From Phoronis ovalis (lineage: Eukaryota; Phoronida; Phoronidae): a stretch of 19,466 nucleotides of DNA. The translations under genes and the position numbers were made by a program. Under the pieces are notes generated by a model, which saw only the letters and a program-made list of their open reading frames with translations, was not told the origin of the DNA and ran no database searches. Shown piece by piece: positions 17,301 through 19,466 of this stretch. Position 1 is the first letter of the stretch. Each line of letters opens with the position of its first letter. Where the stretch lies: positions 1-19,466 of the forward strand of contig JAOXYB010015632.1 of NCBI GenBank assembly GCA_028565635.1. The letters are read 5' to 3'.

Positions 17301-18877
17301 CTATCTGTTGACAGGGATTATTTTCATAGTAACTTTCTTCATGGAATAGTCTGGCTTTTTCCATGTTTTCCATGCAATGCCGTCAAACTTTCCATCTTCA
17401 ACGATACCATCTCTGTAGTATACACCGTTTAAGTTGGTTTTATAACAGTTTGAGTACCAAAAGCCTCCTCGAAATCTTTGTGCGCAATTAGCGCCTCCAA
17501 ATTTTTGACTCGGCTCCGTAACTCTGTCATTGTCTACATCTACTGTGGAAAATTTATGCAAATTATGAGGTCCTAAGCTGTCACCAGCATTGCCACTATA
17601 GCCTACAATAAAACGTTATCATATATATTTTGCGAGTAACATTGTAGGCAAGGTGTGATTTGACATCATTTTTTGGAATACATATTTAACATCATGGCAC
17701 TACGCCACATATACTGTCCAAAACTTCATGGCAAGAAAATGAAGTACAAGAGGTTAACTTGTTGAAACCTCATACTAGGATTTTTCTATTTGGAGTTTCA
17801 AGTCTCGTCCACTAGGGACATTAAGAGAAAATACGAGATTTGAGGGTTAGTCCAGTATTCTATGCATTAAAAAATAACAATTTTCTGTATAAAATGATTT
17901 CATTTCCTTTTCAGAAGAAAAAATGCAAGGTCATATGCATAGAAAAGTTTATTTTACGTTGTATGAAAGGATAAGTAGCCCACGTTTCCTCGTAGTGGTG
18001 AACATGAAAACTGTAATTAGAACTGGTCCTAATTAATAATACAAATTACCTTGAATGTGAAGTTTGTATCCTTCTTTTTCGCTTTCGGTTCGAAATCTAT
18101 CATATTCAGCAAACACTGTATTCCTGTCCCAATCCGTCAACTCTATTCTAAGCCTATAATGCCTCTGATTTGTCATGTAGTGAATAATATTGTTGCCGAG
18201 GTAATGTTCGCCAAGCAGACCTACAATTTATTTATCGCTGTGTTATATGAAACGGTACAAAACAAAAGGTAAAAACGAACACTTTTCGATGTCCACAGTC
18301 ACCGTTGATATAGAACATAACGAAGGTAAACACCATTCTAAGATTCACTGTAAACTTTTTTTGACATTTAAATGAATGCGTGCATTTATTAACTTTATAC
18401 TGGATAGCCCTGACAGGCTTTCTCGTACACTTGTCATTGTTACCCGCTAGCAAACAAGCTGCCCAATTCTTATAAACAAGCAAATGCATGCACCAACTGA
18501 GGATCCAAGTTTATTGCCACAGGTAAAAACAAAGATGCTAAAAAAATAGATGAATCTGAGTGAACTACGTTGTGAACTAAAGAAATATACTGAACTCCTA
18601 ATAACGGAACGATTTGTACCAAGAAAAAATAACATATCATTGCGTATTATATTGAAAATCAGTATAACAAAGATTTCCAGTTACGTACTGCCAAATCCGT
18701 CTTTGTATTCTTGCCATGTTCTGAAAAAGTCAGTAAAGCCATCTTGTCTTGTTTGTATAACAGTCCAACCTCCGTGTTTCATGTCGCAGTATACTTGAAT
18801 TGTCCTTCCAAGTGGGTTCAAGTTTAAGGTGTATTGAGAATTACGTTTTCTACCTGTTCGACGTAGATCGTAGCAAT
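17301..18877 (-). CDS. Fibrinogen-related domain protein (lectin-like), 5' exon(s) missing
   Basis: Three minus-strand exons, 18877-18689, 18220-18050 and 17602-17301, join in phase to encode about 220 residues, a complete fibrinogen-like domain ending in a TAG stop. Order seen: CYDLRRTG start, YCDM, GGWTVIQTRQDG, a YKDGFG turn, GEHYLGN, LRIELTDWDRN, YKLHIQGYSGNAGDSL, a calcium-loop pattern DVDND, NCAQRFRGGFWYSNC, NLNGVYY and MKIIP. Four Cys are at standard spacing for two disulfides. The first codon is split, so an upstream exon with the signal peptide must lie to the right. Known for the family: secreted ficolin, tachylectin and FREP-type proteins bind acetylated sugars or microbial surfaces. 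The usual CH.SNLNG pocket reads CYKTNLNG here, so a His often linked to acetyl binding is Tyr. An immune lectin role is plausible but not shown. Confidence 0.9.
17605..18049. other. Intron between second and third fibrinogen-domain exons
   Basis: AT-rich, with a minus-strand donor (G/GTAATT) at 18049 and an acceptor (TTATTGTAG) at 17603. No gene or repeat was recognised. Confidence 0.5.
18221..18688. other. Intron between first and second fibrinogen-domain exons
   Basis: Minus-strand donor A/GTACGT at 18688 and acceptor AATTGTAG at 18221. Short open frames occur on both strands, but none has a recognisable domain or fits the phase of the flanking exons. Confidence 0.5.
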
Positions 18878-19171
18878 CTAAAAAAAACATTAAAAGAAGA
18901 TCGGCAGAAATTGATTCATGGGGCTTACTAAACAGCAGGGGGGGGGGGGAAATAGAAGAAATTCATCCTTAATAATTTTTTTGTGAAAGAACAATTAATA
19001 TCTAACCATGCCAGAACAGTGGAAACTATTTTGATAATAAAAACCCAGGGTATCTCAAATAGATAAATCCTTATGATATTTACTATGCCACGATTTGGGT
19101 ATAAAAGGGGGTCAGAACACACCAATTCGATGTGGGTATATAATGTAGACACATATATAGTTAGCCATTAG
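18878..19171. other. Upstream intron sequence with a homopolymer G run
   Basis: This is presumably intron 5' of the first visible fibrinogen-domain exon. It contains a run of 12 G at 18938-18949. A TATA-like TATAAAAG on the plus strand at about 19100 has no gene downstream within the window. No leader exon was identified. Confidence 0.4.
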
Positions 19172-19343
19172 ATTCTGATTAAAATCCAAAGTTAGTTTTC
19201 GCTCCTGTGACATAACCAACTGCTGTTTATTTCTTTCCACAAACTATAATGACATATACTTCTTGAAAATCAGTCAGGCGAATAAAAAAATATAGTTAAT
19301 TTAATAATAGGAGCAAAAATAAACTTTGGATTTTAATCGGAAT
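19172..19343. mobile_element. Short inverted-repeat element (MITE-like), 172 bp
   Basis: The two ends are inverted copies of about 34 bp: ATTCYGATTAAAATCCAAAG, then TT..TTTT.GCTCCT, at 19172-19205 and 19310-19343, with few mismatches. The roughly 100-bp interior is AT-rich and non-coding. No convincing target duplication was seen: the flanks are TTAG on the left and GATG on the right. Confidence 0.65.
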
Positions 19344-19466
19344 GATGACAATTATAGCTCAGGTATTACACTATAGACTGACATCAGTGGTTAGAAACAT
19401 TAATTGGAGTTTTTTTATAAATGCATTATAGTACTAAAATACATAATACAGTTGCTAGAATAAACT

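Noticed and set aside
19098-19110. Plus-strand TATAAAAG as a promoter
   Set aside because: No plus-strand exon follows before the window ends, so it cannot be supported as a real promoter.
18928-19152. 74-codon minus-strand open frame as a possible leader exon of the fibrinogen gene
   Set aside because: It has no initial hydrophobic signal peptide in a suitable position, no donor in the phase needed for the split first codon, and runs into the G homopolymer.
1-19466. tRNA, rRNA, CRISPR arrays
   Set aside because: No cloverleaf-type internal promoter boxes, conserved rRNA segments or spaced identical repeats were seen; the ~30-bp periodic elements have degenerate units without unique spacers and have transposon-type flanks.

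Overview
The window is AT-rich eukaryotic DNA with short spliced exons, GT-AG introns, AATAAA signals and many short non-autonomous repeats. There are no bacterial operons, ribosome binding sites or CRISPR arrays. The gene set is a two-pore channel, a VAMP4-type SNARE, a divergent homeobox gene and a fibrinogen-domain lectin. Together with the repeats it suggests a marine invertebrate, most likely a lophotrochozoan such as a bivalve mollusc. The species is not identifiable from the sequence alone.

Layout. (1) 655-4123, minus strand: the 5' part of a TPC3-like two-pore channel gene. Five coding exons run from the start codon through the S4 voltage sensor of domain I; the rest lies beyond the left edge. 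(2) 4124-7745: the spacer between this gene and VAMP4, which point away from each other. It has promoter-like motifs around 5228-5512, followed by a nested pile of repeats (5759-7479). (3) 7792-10629, plus strand: a complete six-exon VAMP4 gene (140 aa) with a long predicted 3' end. (4) 13125-16165, plus strand: a complete four-coding-exon homeobox gene (512 aa) with an atypical homeodomain and a long Ser/Pro-rich tail. (5) 17301-18877, minus strand: three exons encoding a full fibrinogen-related domain; its 5' exon(s) lie to the right of the window. It is convergent with the homeobox gene.

The two left-hand genes both belong to endolysosomal and trans-Golgi trafficking and may share a promoter region. 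The homeobox and fibrinogen genes are unrelated to them and to each other.

The most unusual structure is a set of five interspersed elements (5767-6238, about 6870-7157, 8341-8745, 10764-11195, about 13525-14075). Their ends carry or approximate CCCGGGGG. Where boundaries can be set, they are flanked by 8-bp target duplications. Their bodies are built from degenerate units repeating about every 30 bp. The unit sequences differ between elements while the spacing and architecture are kept. All exon boundaries below were read by eye from reading frame, splice sites and family resemblance; no alignment or transcript data were available.
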